DNA of 15,200 bases from Alphaproteobacteria bacterium (GTDB lineage: Bacteria > Pseudomonadota > Alphaproteobacteria > Rhizobiales > Aestuariivirgaceae): contig VAZZ01000160.1 of NCBI GenBank assembly GCA_005884715.1, positions 1 through 15,200 of the forward strand, read 5' to 3'. A program made the translations under genes and the position numbers. This document shows, piece by piece, positions 5,455-12,818 of the stretch; within the stretch, counting starts at the first letter, position 1, and each line of letters opens with the position of its first letter. The notes under the pieces were generated by a model, which ran no database searches, was not told where the DNA came from, and worked only from the letters and a program-made list of their open reading frames with translations.

Positions 5455-7862
5455 TGAAATTCACTCTCTCCTGGCTCAAGGCATATCTCGACACATCGGC
5501 CTCGCTCGATCAGATCGTCGAAGGACTGTTCGGCATCGGCCTCGAAGTCGAATCCGTCGAGGACAAGAGGAAGGCGCTCGCTCCCTTCACCGTCGCTTAT
5601 GTGAAAGAGGCGCGCCAACATCCGAATGCCGATCGCCTGCGCGTCTGCGACGTCGTCACCCGTTCGGGCCTCGTCCAGGTCGTGTGCGGGGCACCCAACG
5701 CCAAGACCGGCATGAAAGGCATCTTCGCGCCGCCCGGCGCTTATATTCCCGGCACTGGGATCACGCTCGAAAAGGGCGTCATCCGGGGCGTCGAATCGAA
5801 CGGCATGCTGGTTTCCGAGCGCGAGCTTCAGATCTCCAACGAGCATGAGGGCATCATCGAGCTCGACACCAAGGTTCCGATCGGCACGACGGCGGCGCAG
5901 GCCCTCGGCCTCGATGATCCGATGATCTATATCAAGGTCACGCCGAACCGGCCTGATGCGCTCGGCATCTACGGCATCGCACGCGATCTCGCCGCCAAGG
6001 GACTTGGCACCTTGAAGCCCCTCCCTGCGCCCACCATCGCGGGCAGCTTCCGCTCGCCGATCGGCGTGTCGCTGATCTTCGAGGGCGGCGATGAGACGCC
6101 CTGCCCTTTGTTCGTCGGGCGCTATCTGCGCGGCGTCAAGAACGGTCCCTCGCCGCAATGGCTGCAGAACCGGCTCAAGGCGATCGGGCTCAGGCCCATT
6201 TCGGCGCTGGTCGACATCACCAATTACATCACCTACTCCTATGGCCGCCCCCTGCATGTCTTCGATGCCGACAAGATCAAGGGCTCGATCCATGCGCGCC
6301 TCGCCAGGCGCGGCGAATATCTGCGAGCGCTCGACGGCAAGACCTATTGGCTCGATCCCTCGATGACCGTCATTGCCGATGAGCGCCGGCCCGAATCGCT
6401 CGGCGGCATCATCGGCGGCGAGGAATCCGGCTGCTCGGAGAAGACCGTCAATGTCTTCCTCGAATCCGCCTATTTCGATGCGCTGCGCACGGCCGCGACC
6501 GGGCGCAAGCTCGCTATCCAGTCCGATGCGCGCTACCGCTTCGAACGGGGTCTCGATCCGGCTTTCACCCAGACCGGCGCCGAGCTCGGCACCCAGATGA
6601 TCCTCGAACTCTGCGGCGGCGAGGCTTCCGAACTCGTCATCGCCGGGCGCGTGCCCGATACATCCAGGAGCTATCTGCTGCGGCGGGGGCGCGTGGCGGC
6701 CCTCGGCGGCGTCGAGGTCTCGCAGGCCCGGCAGACGGAAATCTTGACCGCATTGGGCTTTGGCGTGACCGAGAAGCCGGATGGACTTATGTGTGCGGTC
6801 CCGTCCTGGCGGCCGGATGTCCACGGCGAAGCCGATCTGGTGGAAGAAGTCTGCCGCATCTATGGGCTCGACAATGTACCCTTCGCCGAAATGCCGCGGC
6901 TTTCGGCCATCGCCAAGCCGGTCTTGAACCCGCTGCAGCGGCGCATGATCCAGGCGAGACGCACGCTCGCCGCCCGTGGCTTGAATGAAGCGGTAACCTG
7001 GTCGTTCCTGCCGGAGGCGCATGCGAAGATTTTCGGCGGCGGCTTGCGCAACCGCGAACTGATGCTCGCCAATCCGATCTCATCCGAACTCTCCGATATG
7101 CGGCCCTCGCTTTTACCCAATCTCATTGCCGCCACCGGCCGCAACATGGCGCGGGGCTTCCAGGATGTAGCGCTGTTCGAAGTGGGCCAGGCCTATAGCG
7201 GCGACAAACCCGAGGACGAGACGCTCAGGGCCGCAGGCATCCGCTGCGGCGACGCCGTGGCGCGCAACTGGCAAGGCGGCCAGCGTCAAGTCGATGTCTT
7301 CACCGCCAAGGCCGATGCCCTGGCGGTGCTCGATGCGGCAGGTACTCCCATCGCAACCGTCCAGGTCGTGGCGGAAGCGCCCTCCTGGTATCATCCGGGC
7401 CGTTCCGGCACGATCCAGATGGGGCCGCAGAACAAGCTCGCCACTTTCGGTGAAATCCATCCTCGCATCCTCGCTGAGATGGATGTGAAGGGGCCGCTGG
7501 TCGCCTTCGAGGTCATCCTCAGCGCCATCCCCGCGGCCAAGGACAAGGGCAGCACTCGTCCCGCGCTCAACGCCTCCGACCTTATGGCGGTGAAGCGCGA
7601 TTTTGCGTTCGTCGTCGATGATGGCATCGAGGCCGAGAAAATCGTCAAGGCGGCCAAGGGTGTCGACAGAGAGCTCATCTCAGAGGTAATGGTCTTCGAT
7701 CGCTTCGCCGGCGGCTCGCTCGATGCCGGCAAGGCATCGCTCGCGATAGAAGTCACCATCCAGCCGCGCGAAAAGACCCTCACCGAAGAAGAGATCGAGG
7801 AACTGTCGAAGAAGATCGTGGCGCAGGTCCACAAGGCGACCGGCGGAGTGTTGAGGAGTTAG
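5454..7862 (+). CDS. pheT: phenylalanine--tRNA ligase beta subunit
   Basis: This is the large subunit of PheRS, 802 residues, involved in tRNA binding and editing. Domains in order: an N-terminal segment (MKFTLSWLKAYLDT); an EMAP-like tRNA-binding OB fold at about 39-150 (PNADRLRVCDV, VVCGAPNAKTGM); the B3/B4 editing region at about 208-390 (RPISALVDITNYI, GGIIGGEESG); and FERGLDP near 363. Then come B5 at about 405-480 (WRPDVHGEADLVEEVCRIYG), the catalytic-like core (PEAHAKIFGGG onwards), and the C-terminal ferredoxin-fold anticodon-binding domain from about 708 (DLMAVKRDFAFVVDDGI). GGAGGG (5440-5445) is 8 bases before ATG. Nothing looks damaged. The gene is followed by a palindromic repeat whose first hairpin could act as a weak terminator. 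Confidence 0.98.
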   Translation: MKFTLSWLKAYLDTSASLDQIVEGLFGIGLEVESVEDKRKALAPFTVAYVKEARQHPNADRLRVCDVVTRSGLVQVVCGAPNAKTGMKGIFAPPGAYIPGTGITLEKGVIRGVESNGMLVSERELQISNEHEGIIELDTKVPIGTTAAQALGLDDPMIYIKVTPNRPDALGIYGIARDLAAKGLGTLKPLPAPTIAGSFRSPIGVSLIFEGGDETPCPLFVGRYLRGVKNGPSPQWLQNRLKAIGLRPISALVDITNYITYSYGRPLHVFDADKIKGSIHARLARRGEYLRALDGKTYWLDPSMTVIADERRPESLGGIIGGEESGCSEKTVNVFLESAYFDALRTAATGRKLAIQSDARYRFERGLDPAFTQTGAELGTQMILELCGGEASELVIAGRVPDTSRSYLLRRGRVAALGGVEVSQARQTEILTALGFGVTEKPDGLMCAVPSWRPDVHGEADLVEEVCRIYGLDNVPFAEMPRLSAIAKPVLNPLQRRMIQARRTLAARGLNEAVTWSFLPEAHAKIFGGGLRNRELMLANPISSELSDMRPSLLPNLIAATGRNMARGFQDVALFEVGQAYSGDKPEDETLRAAGIRCGDAVARNWQGGQRQVDVFTAKADALAVLDAAGTPIATVQVVAEAPSWYHPGRSGTIQMGPQNKLATFGEIHPRILAEMDVKGPLVAFEVILSAIPAAKDKGSTRPALNASDLMAVKRDFAFVVDDGIEAEKIVKAAKGVDRELISEVMVFDRFAGGSLDAGKASLAIEVTIQPREKTLTEEEIEELSKKIVAQVHKATGGVLRS

Positions 7863-7865
7863 AAT

Positions 7866-7967
7866 CCCCTCTCCCTTCGGGAGAGGGCTAGGATATCCCG
7901 AGAGAATCTATCCCCTCATCCTCCCGCGCTTTCGCGCGGGCCCCTCCTTCTCCCCCTGGGAGAAGGG
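7866..7967. repeat. three-hairpin palindromic intergenic repeat (REP-like)
   Basis: There are three perfect inverted repeats in about 100 bases. CCCTCTCCC (7867-7875) pairs with GGGAGAGGG (7879-7887). CCCGCGC (7923-7929) pairs with GCGCGGG (7934-7940). CCTTCTCCC (7946-7954) pairs with GGGAGAAGG (7958-7966). Loops are 3-4 bases. The CCCCTCATCC and GGGAGAAGG words are familiar from dispersed palindromes in rhizobial genomes. It lies between the pheT stop and a pseudogene on the other strand. It may end transcription from both sides, though no long T-run follows. Confidence 0.65.
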
Positions 7968-8012
7968 TATTACAGCAAGTGCCGTGACCCCCTCCTCTCC
8001 AGCAGGAGCACG

Positions 8013-8192
8013 CATCGCGTCCATGAACTCGAACTCGTTCGGAATATCGAGGCAGATCACGCGCGCTCTTCAGCGCGGAACGGAAGCGTTGCCGGAGTTT
8101 GGTTCGATGGGTCTGTTCCATCACGAAGATGATGTCCGCCCATTCGATCAGTTCGCGGTCGAGCTGGCCGCACACGAGAAGACACGCTTCAT
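8013..8192 (-). pseudogene. decayed low-molecular-weight protein-tyrosine-phosphatase-like gene (COG4551 type)
   Basis: The minus-strand ATG at 8192-8190 directly follows the mbfA stop (TAG then ATG) and has GGGAG seven bases upstream. Read on, it gives MKRV; after a frame slip LLVCGQ; then a jump straight to LDRELIEWADIIFVMEQTH and KLRQRFRSALK. After a one-base insertion near 8070 it continues ARVICLDIPNEFEFMD. These blocks, in this order, match small phosphatase-like proteins of about 105-110 residues. Normal members have some 40 residues, including the CxxxxxR loop, between the first two blocks. So the gene has lost its active site, carries two frameshifts and lacks its C-terminus. The unbroken reading from ATG stops after 14 codons. 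It was probably once co-transcribed with mbfA. The family call is from memory of motifs. Confidence 0.7.
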
Positions 8193-9104
8193 CTAAGCGC
8201 TCCCTATGAATATCCCGGTTAGAAAGACGAAAAAGCCACCGACCGCCACCTGGAAGGCGGCGCGCAGGAATGGTGTGTCCATGTATTTCCAGCGGATCCA
8301 GGAAATTGCCCATAATTCGAAGAACACAACAGGCAGCGCATGACCGAGGCCGCCCAAGGCCGCCATCAGGCCGGAAGCGAGGCCGCGGATCAGCGGACGT
8401 CCGCGGCCGCTGAGCTTGCCGTCATCCGATAGGCCTTCCGCAAGCCCCATCGAGATGCCGGCGCCCAGAGAGGCGGCAAGACCGACCAGGAAAGTCTGCC
8501 AGGTGTCATGCGTCGCGAAGGCCGCGGCGAAGAGCGGCGCGAGAGTGGAGACCGATCCGTCCATCAAGCCCACGAGGCCCGGCTGGATCACTTGCAGGAG
8601 GAACAGCTTCTGCTTGGCGTCCGCCTCCTCGAGCTTCGCATCAGGTGTCAGATGCTTTAATCCCAGACGATCAGCAAGCGAGGAGTGCTCCTTCTCGGCT
8701 TCGGCAAGCTCGCGCAGCAATTTCTGGATGGTGGGATCGCTCGCCTGCTCCGCCGCTTTGGTATAGAAGCGCATATTCTCGAGTTCGAGCACCTCGGCGC
8801 GCTGGCGCATGGCTTCGAGCGTCATCTGCTGGATGAGCCAGACCGGCGTATGGCGCACGAAGCCCCTGATGTCGTTGCGCCTGATCAGCGGGATGAAATC
8901 GCCGAACTTCTTCTGATAGGCATCGGTCAGGCTGCGGCGATGGGTCTGCTCCTCCTCGGCCATTTCGATGAAGACCTTCGCCGAGGCCGGGAACTTTTCC
9001 ATGAGCTGATGGGCGAAGGTGAGATAAGTGCGCGAATCGTCCTCCTCGCTCGAAATGGCCAGGGCCAGGATTTCCTGTTCGGTGAGATCGGCAAAGGCTT
9101 TCAT
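8193..9104 (-). CDS. mbfA: membrane-bound ferritin MbfA (erythrin-VIT1 iron exporter)
   Basis: This 303-residue protein fuses a cytoplasmic rubrerythrin/ferritin-like di-iron domain to a VIT1/CCC1-like membrane domain. In Bradyrhizobium and Agrobacterium, MbfA exports iron and protects against iron and peroxide stress. Ferritin part, about 1-150: ISSEEDD with ligand-type Glu at 20-21, EEEQTH (ExxH, 52-55), ELEN (107-110) and EAEKEH (ExxH, 137-140). Membrane part, about 168-303: QPGLVGLMDGSVSTLAPLF, then FLVGLAASLGAGISMGLAEG, LIRGLASGLMAALGGLGHAL and a final AAFQVAVGGFFVFLTGIFIG. The start at 9104 suits the family; the ribosome site is weak (AAGTGGG). An Irr-type box lies just upstream, so repression by Irr under iron limitation is expected. 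It is divergent from lepA and followed at once by a phosphatase pseudogene. Confidence 0.93.
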   Translation of the reverse strand: MKAFADLTEQEILALAISSEEDDSRTYLTFAHQLMEKFPASAKVFIEMAEEEQTHRRSLTDAYQKKFGDFIPLIRRNDIRGFVRHTPVWLIQQMTLEAMRQRAEVLELENMRFYTKAAEQASDPTIQKLLRELAEAEKEHSSLADRLGLKHLTPDAKLEEADAKQKLFLLQVIQPGLVGLMDGSVSTLAPLFAAAFATHDTWQTFLVGLAASLGAGISMGLAEGLSDDGKLSGRGRPLIRGLASGLMAALGGLGHALPVVFFELWAISWIRWKYMDTPFLRAAFQVAVGGFFVFLTGIFIGSA

Positions 9105-9114
9105 AGCCCACTTA

Positions 9115-9131
9115 GCTAGAATAGTTCTAAA
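9115..9131 (-). promoter_or_regulatory. ICE-like iron control element (Irr binding site) upstream of mbfA
   Basis: Read on the minus strand this is TTTAGAACTATTCTAGC. The core TAGAA-n3-TTCTA is a perfect 5-base inverted repeat. The left arm matches TTTAGAA of the rhizobial ICE box fully, and the right arm matches TTCTAAA in five of seven positions. It begins 11 bases upstream of the mbfA start codon. Known mbfA genes carry such a box and are repressed by Irr. Confidence 0.75.
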
Positions 9132-9132
9132 C

Positions 9133-9138
9133 TATAAT
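9133..9138 (+). promoter_or_regulatory. TATAAT -10 element, probably for lepA
   Basis: A perfect TATAAT on the plus strand lies two bases from the ICE-like box, 32 or 89 bases upstream of the two candidate lepA starts. The matching -35 region would fall at about 9110-9115 and has no good TTGACA. The ICE box therefore lies between -35 and -10. Confidence 0.4.
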
Positions 9139-9169
9139 CCAGCCCCGAATTTTACGAAGTTTCCAATGC

Positions 9170-11029
9170 TTGACGGGGGACGGTGCCCCTGCCATCAAGC
9201 CCCCTCAAAATGCAATCGAGATTGAATTGACCGACCTCAACCACATCCGCAATTTCTCCATCATCGCCCATATCGACCACGGCAAATCCACCCTGGCCGA
9301 CCGGCTGATCCAGCTCTGCGGTGCCGTTCCCGAGCGTGAAATGGTCGATCAGATCCTCGATTCGATGGATCTCGAGCGCGAACGGGGTATCACCATCAAG
9401 GCCAATACCGTGCGCCTCGATTACACGGCGAAATCGGGCGAGAAATATGTGCTGAACCTCATCGACACGCCAGGCCATGTCGATTTCGCCTATGAGGTCT
9501 CCCGCTCGCTTGCCGCTTGCGAAGGCTCGCTCCTTGTCGTCGATGCGAGCCAGGGCGTCGAAGCCCAGACGCTCGCCAATGTGTACCAGGCGATCAACAA
9601 CAATCACGAGATCAGCCCGGTCCTCAACAAGATTGACCTGCCGGCGGCTGAGCCCCAACGCATCCGCCAGCAGATCGAGGATGTGATCGGCATTGATGCC
9701 TCCGATGCGGTCGAGATCTCGGCCAAGACCGGCCTCGGGGTACCCGATGTCCTGGAAGCCATCGTCCATCACCTGCCGGCACCCAAAGGCGACCGACAGG
9801 CCCCGCTCAAGGCGCTCCTCATCGACAGCTGGTATGATCCCTATCTGGGCGTCGTCGTTCTCCTGCGGGTCGTCGATGGCGAGATCCGCAAGGGCCAGAA
9901 GGTCAAGCTCATGTCGACGGGGGCGTCCTATCAAGTCGAACGCCTCGGCATATCAAGGCCAAAACGTGAGATGATCGACAAGCTCGGCCCCGGAGAGATC
10001 GGCTTTTTCACCGCCGCCATCAAGCAAGTGGCCGATACCCGCGTCGGCGACACGGTCACGGATGACAAGAACCCCGCTGCGACCGCCTTGCCCGGTTTCA
10101 AGCCGGCACAGCCCGTCGTCTTCGCCGGTTTCTTCCCGGTCGATGCGGCGCGCTTCGAAGACTTGCGCGATGCGATGGGCAAGCTTCGACTCAATGATGC
10201 AAGCTTCTCCTATGAGATGGAAACCTCAGCCGCACTCGGTTTCGGCTTCCGCTGCGGCTTCCTGGGCCTCCTCCATCTCGAGATCATCCGCGAGCGCATC
10301 GAGCGCGAATTCAATGTCGATGTCATCACCACCGCACCATCGGTCATTTACAAGGTCAATCGCAATGATGGCAGCCAGATCGAATTGCACAATCCGGTCG
10401 ACCTGCCGGAGCCCAATCATATCACCTCGATCGAGGAGCCGTGGATCGAGGCGACCATCCTGGTGCCGGATGAATATCTGGGCTCGATCCTGAAATTGTG
10501 CGAAGACCGGCGCGGCCGCCAGAAGCAGCTCACCTATGCCGGCACGCGCGCCATGCTCATCTATGACCTGCCGCTCAATGAAGTTGTGTTCGACTTCTAT
10601 GACCGGCTCAAATCGGTGAGCCGCGGCTATGCCAGCTTCGACTACAAGATGATCGGCTATGAAGAGGGCGATCTCGTCCGCATGGGCATCCTGGTCAATG
10701 GCGAACCCGTCGATGCGCTATCGATGATCGTGCATCGGGGCCGCGCCGAGCAGCGCGGCCGCGTGATGTGCGAGAAGCTGAAGGAGCTTATCCCGCGCCA
10801 CATGTTCCAGATCCCGATCCAGGCGGCGATCGGCGGCAAGATCGTCGCGCGTGAGACGCTGTCAGCGCTTCGCAAGGACGTCACCGCCAAATGTTATGGC
10901 GGCGACATCACGCGCAAGCGCAAGCTTCTCGACAAGCAGAAGGAAGGCAAGAAAAAGATGCGCCAGTTCGGCAAAGTCGAGATCCCGCAGGAGGCCTTCA
11001 TTGCCGCGCTCAAGATGGATGAGAATTAA
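9170..11029 (+). CDS. lepA: elongation factor 4 (LepA), ribosome-associated GTPase
   Basis: LepA is a conserved translational GTPase that acts on stalled or back-translocated ribosomes and in initiation/biogenesis. As delimited it has 619 residues. The G motifs are all present: AHIDHGKS (33-40), RGIT (72-75), DTPGH (99-103), NKID (153-156) and SAK (184-186). The LepA-specific C-terminal domain is clear at the end (YGGDITRKRKLLDKQKEGKK, then RQFGKVEIPQEAF). The start is uncertain. TTG 9170 is the longest choice, with a poor ribosome site. TTG 9227 gives MTDLNHIRNFS and 600 residues, which fits the family length better. No in-frame ATG exists near either. The gene is divergent from mbfA, and its stop is overlapped by a short ORF in another frame. 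Confidence 0.96.
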   Translation: MTGDGAPAIKPPQNAIEIELTDLNHIRNFSIIAHIDHGKSTLADRLIQLCGAVPEREMVDQILDSMDLERERGITIKANTVRLDYTAKSGEKYVLNLIDTPGHVDFAYEVSRSLAACEGSLLVVDASQGVEAQTLANVYQAINNNHEISPVLNKIDLPAAEPQRIRQQIEDVIGIDASDAVEISAKTGLGVPDVLEAIVHHLPAPKGDRQAPLKALLIDSWYDPYLGVVVLLRVVDGEIRKGQKVKLMSTGASYQVERLGISRPKREMIDKLGPGEIGFFTAAIKQVADTRVGDTVTDDKNPAATALPGFKPAQPVVFAGFFPVDAARFEDLRDAMGKLRLNDASFSYEMETSAALGFGFRCGFLGLLHLEIIRERIEREFNVDVITTAPSVIYKVNRNDGSQIELHNPVDLPEPNHITSIEEPWIEATILVPDEYLGSILKLCEDRRGRQKQLTYAGTRAMLIYDLPLNEVVFDFYDRLKSVSRGYASFDYKMIGYEEGDLVRMGILVNGEPVDALSMIVHRGRAEQRGRVMCEKLKELIPRHMFQIPIQAAIGGKIVARETLSALRKDVTAKCYGGDITRKRKLLDKQKEGKKKMRQFGKVEIPQEAFIAALKMDEN

Positions 11030-11183
11030 GACGCTGAAGCAGCCCGCTAAAGACGTCGCCAGCCTGCGGGATTGGCAGTGGCTCGAAAGGATCATCGGTC
11101 CTGTCGACGAAGACTTTGTTCAAGCCGCAACCGAGCAGCCGGCCCCAAATTCGGACGAATCTGGTGCGACGAGGTCACATTAA
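11019..11183 (+). CDS. short ORF overlapping the lepA stop, possible antitoxin-tail fragment
   Basis: ATG 11019 overlaps the last codons of lepA in another frame and gives 54 residues. The middle part, DWQWLERIIGPVDEDFVQAA followed by TEQP, resembles the C-terminal tail of AbrB/VapB-type antitoxins, where an acidic DxDF stretch and a QP end wrap the toxin. The DNA-binding half of such proteins is absent, and no toxin gene lies next to it. There is no convincing ribosome site. It may be a scrap of an antitoxin gene, a small coupled protein, or noncoding. The family idea is weak and comes from memory only. The remaining 11184-11210 holds the ribosome site of the next gene. Confidence 0.3.
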   Translation: MRIKTLKQPAKDVASLRDWQWLERIIGPVDEDFVQAATEQPAPNSDESGATRSH

Positions 11184-11210
11184 GTGATATAAGGCGGTAC
11201 GGAACCCACG

Positions 11211-11885
11211 ATGGTACGTCCGGCTCTCATATTCATGACCGGCATCGCTTTCGCGCTTGGCGCGGGGGCGGCGTTCGCGCGCCCACCGCTCGATGAGCTC
11301 GACAGCGGCATGTCGCTCTATCAGCGCATCGGCAAAGCGGAGGCCCTGCGCAACAGAATTCCTTTCGCGATCGTCGATACGGTGATGCGGGTCGAGAGCG
11401 GCTATGACCCCGGCGCCAGAGGCGATGTCGGCGAAGTGGGCCTCATGCAGATCCTGCCCTCGACTGCGGATATGATGGGATTCAGGGGCCCACTCTCGGC
11501 CCTGGCTGAGCCCGCAACCAATATCGCCTATGGCACGCAATATCTGGCCGAAGCCTGGCGTCTCGCCAACCAGGATATCTGCACGACAGTGATGAAATAC
11601 CGGGCCGGTCATGGCGAGACGCGCTTCTCGGTCAAGTCGGTCGACTATTGCAAGCGCGTACGCGACTATCTGGTGAGCGTCGGTTTCCAGGTCACGGGGG
11701 ACATACCCAACCCGACTTTCGGCTTCAATGAAGGCGGAGGCGGAGGCGGACCGATCCGCATCAAGGGGCGCATCAGGGTCAGGTTCGGCGGAGGGAAATG
11801 CTTTACCCGTGTCGTCCAGCCTGGGCGCAATTTCGGCGGCTGTGTGTCACGCGCCGTTCTGAAGGAGAAGGGCTTGCTGAAGTAG
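11211..11885 (+). CDS. secreted lytic transglycosylase, SLT domain (family 1)
   Basis: This 224-residue exported murein hydrolase would cleave peptidoglycan glycan strands with 1,6-anhydro ends. Residues 1-23 form a signal peptide ending AFA (hydrophobic core LIFMTGIAFALGAGAA). The SLT fold spans about 37-155. It has the catalytic ES motif in RVESGYDP (Glu62), GEVGLMQILPSTA (74-86), NIAYGTQYL (104-112) and YRAGHG (130-135), where Ala replaces the usual Asn of YNxG. After residue 170 comes a six-glycine run (175-180) and a short basic tail with Cys197 and Cys211, which could form a disulphide in the periplasm. AAGGCGG (11191-11197) and GGAA precede the ATG. It converges on the EamA gene with a single base between the stops. 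It could act in cell-wall remodelling or in assembling a secretion apparatus; no such genes are nearby. Confidence 0.92.
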   Translation: MVRPALIFMTGIAFALGAGAAFARPPLDELDSGMSLYQRIGKAEALRNRIPFAIVDTVMRVESGYDPGARGDVGEVGLMQILPSTADMMGFRGPLSALAEPATNIAYGTQYLAEAWRLANQDICTTVMKYRAGHGETRFSVKSVDYCKRVRDYLVSVGFQVTGDIPNPTFGFNEGGGGGGPIRIKGRIRVRFGGGKCFTRVVQPGRNFGGCVSRAVLKEKGLLK

Positions 11886-11886
11886 G

Positions 11887-12783
11887 TCATTTGCGCGCGA
11901 GGCCGAGGCTCAGCACGGCAATGAGCACACAACCGATGCCGAACAGCTGATAGGGGCTGACCGTCTCACCGAGGACCGCAAAGGCCAGCAAAACCGCCGA
12001 GACCGGCGCCATAGCGGTGAACAGGGCCGCCTCCGCACCCGAAACCCGCGCCAGCCCGCCATACCAGAGGAGATAGCCGCCGACGGTTGGGACAAGCGCG
12101 TAATAGACCACCGCCCCGATGGAGGCCGCCGTGATGCCTGCCATCCAGGGCATTTCGAAAGAGGCTGGCACCAGGGCCACGGCGAGACCAATGCCGGTCA
12201 TCAGCGTCGACTGGGTCAAAGGTGCGATCGGCATGCGCAGCCGCTTGCTGAGCAGAATGAACAGGCCTTCGCACAGAACAGCGGCGAAGATCAGCATATT
12301 GCCGAGCAAGGACCCGGTGCCTGTTTGCTGCGGCTGAAAGGCGATCGCAAAGACGCCGATCGCGGCAAGAGCGATGGCGACAAGCACGGACGGCCGCGGC
12401 CGCTCGCCGAGAATGGTGATGGCGATGGTCGCCGAGACAACCGGCAAGGTGCCGATGATGACGCCGGCATTGGCCGCCGATGTGAGGCGCAAGCCGGAGA
12501 TCAGAAGTGTCGTGTAGCCCACACTTCCGGCCGTCGACTGGAGGATCAGCAGCAGCCAATCGCGCAGCCCGGGGCGCGGCCAGGGTGCATCACTCATCCG
12601 CATGAGCGCGAAGAAGAACGGAAGGGCGATGGCGAAGCGCAGCGCCGCCGCGGTGAAAGGCGCCAATCCGCCACCGATGATTTTGCTGGCAATCACCGTG
12701 CTGCCGACGAGAACCATGGCGAAAGTCAGATAGGCAAAGCCCTGAAGCTTCTGTGACATCGCCGCAGAACAGCCAATCGGCAT
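11887..12783 (-). CDS. EamA/DMT-superfamily permease (second copy in window)
   Basis: This is a ten-helix inner-membrane transporter of 298 residues with two EamA repeats: FAYLTFAMVLVGSTVIASKII onwards, and GNMLIFAAVLCEGLFILLSKR onwards. It has the usual ILGERP and LGETV signatures at the ends of the repeats (the second reads FAVLGETVSPYQLFGIG). The substrate is unknown. It is only distantly similar to the permease near 1515, so it is not a recent duplicate. Two starts are possible, 12783 (MPIGCSAA) and 12759 (MSQKLQGF); neither has a good ribosome site, and the second looks more like the family. It lies 35-59 bases after the AraC-family gene on the same strand, so it may be regulated by it or co-transcribed. 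No terminator is visible between it and the convergent transglycosylase gene. Confidence 0.9.
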   Translation of the reverse strand: MPIGCSAAMSQKLQGFAYLTFAMVLVGSTVIASKIIGGGLAPFTAAALRFAIALPFFFALMRMSDAPWPRPGLRDWLLLILQSTAGSVGYTTLLISGLRLTSAANAGVIIGTLPVVSATIAITILGERPRPSVLVAIALAAIGVFAIAFQPQQTGTGSLLGNMLIFAAVLCEGLFILLSKRLRMPIAPLTQSTLMTGIGLAVALVPASFEMPWMAGITAASIGAVVYYALVPTVGGYLLWYGGLARVSGAEAALFTAMAPVSAVLLAFAVLGETVSPYQLFGIGCVLIAVLSLGLARK

Positions 12784-12818
12784 GGTGACGTCTTGAACGG
12801 AATTGCGGGCTCGTAAAT

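Noticed and set aside
5403..7022. A 539-codon open frame on the minus strand.
   Set aside because: It lies wholly antisense to the conserved pheT gene and has the composition of a GC-rich shadow frame, with no recognisable domain.
7888..8313. A 141-codon minus-strand frame that could be called an intact gene.
   Set aside because: Its start lies inside mbfA. Only its middle matches a phosphatase family, and the C-terminal match continues in another frame. It is better described as a pseudogene starting at 8192.
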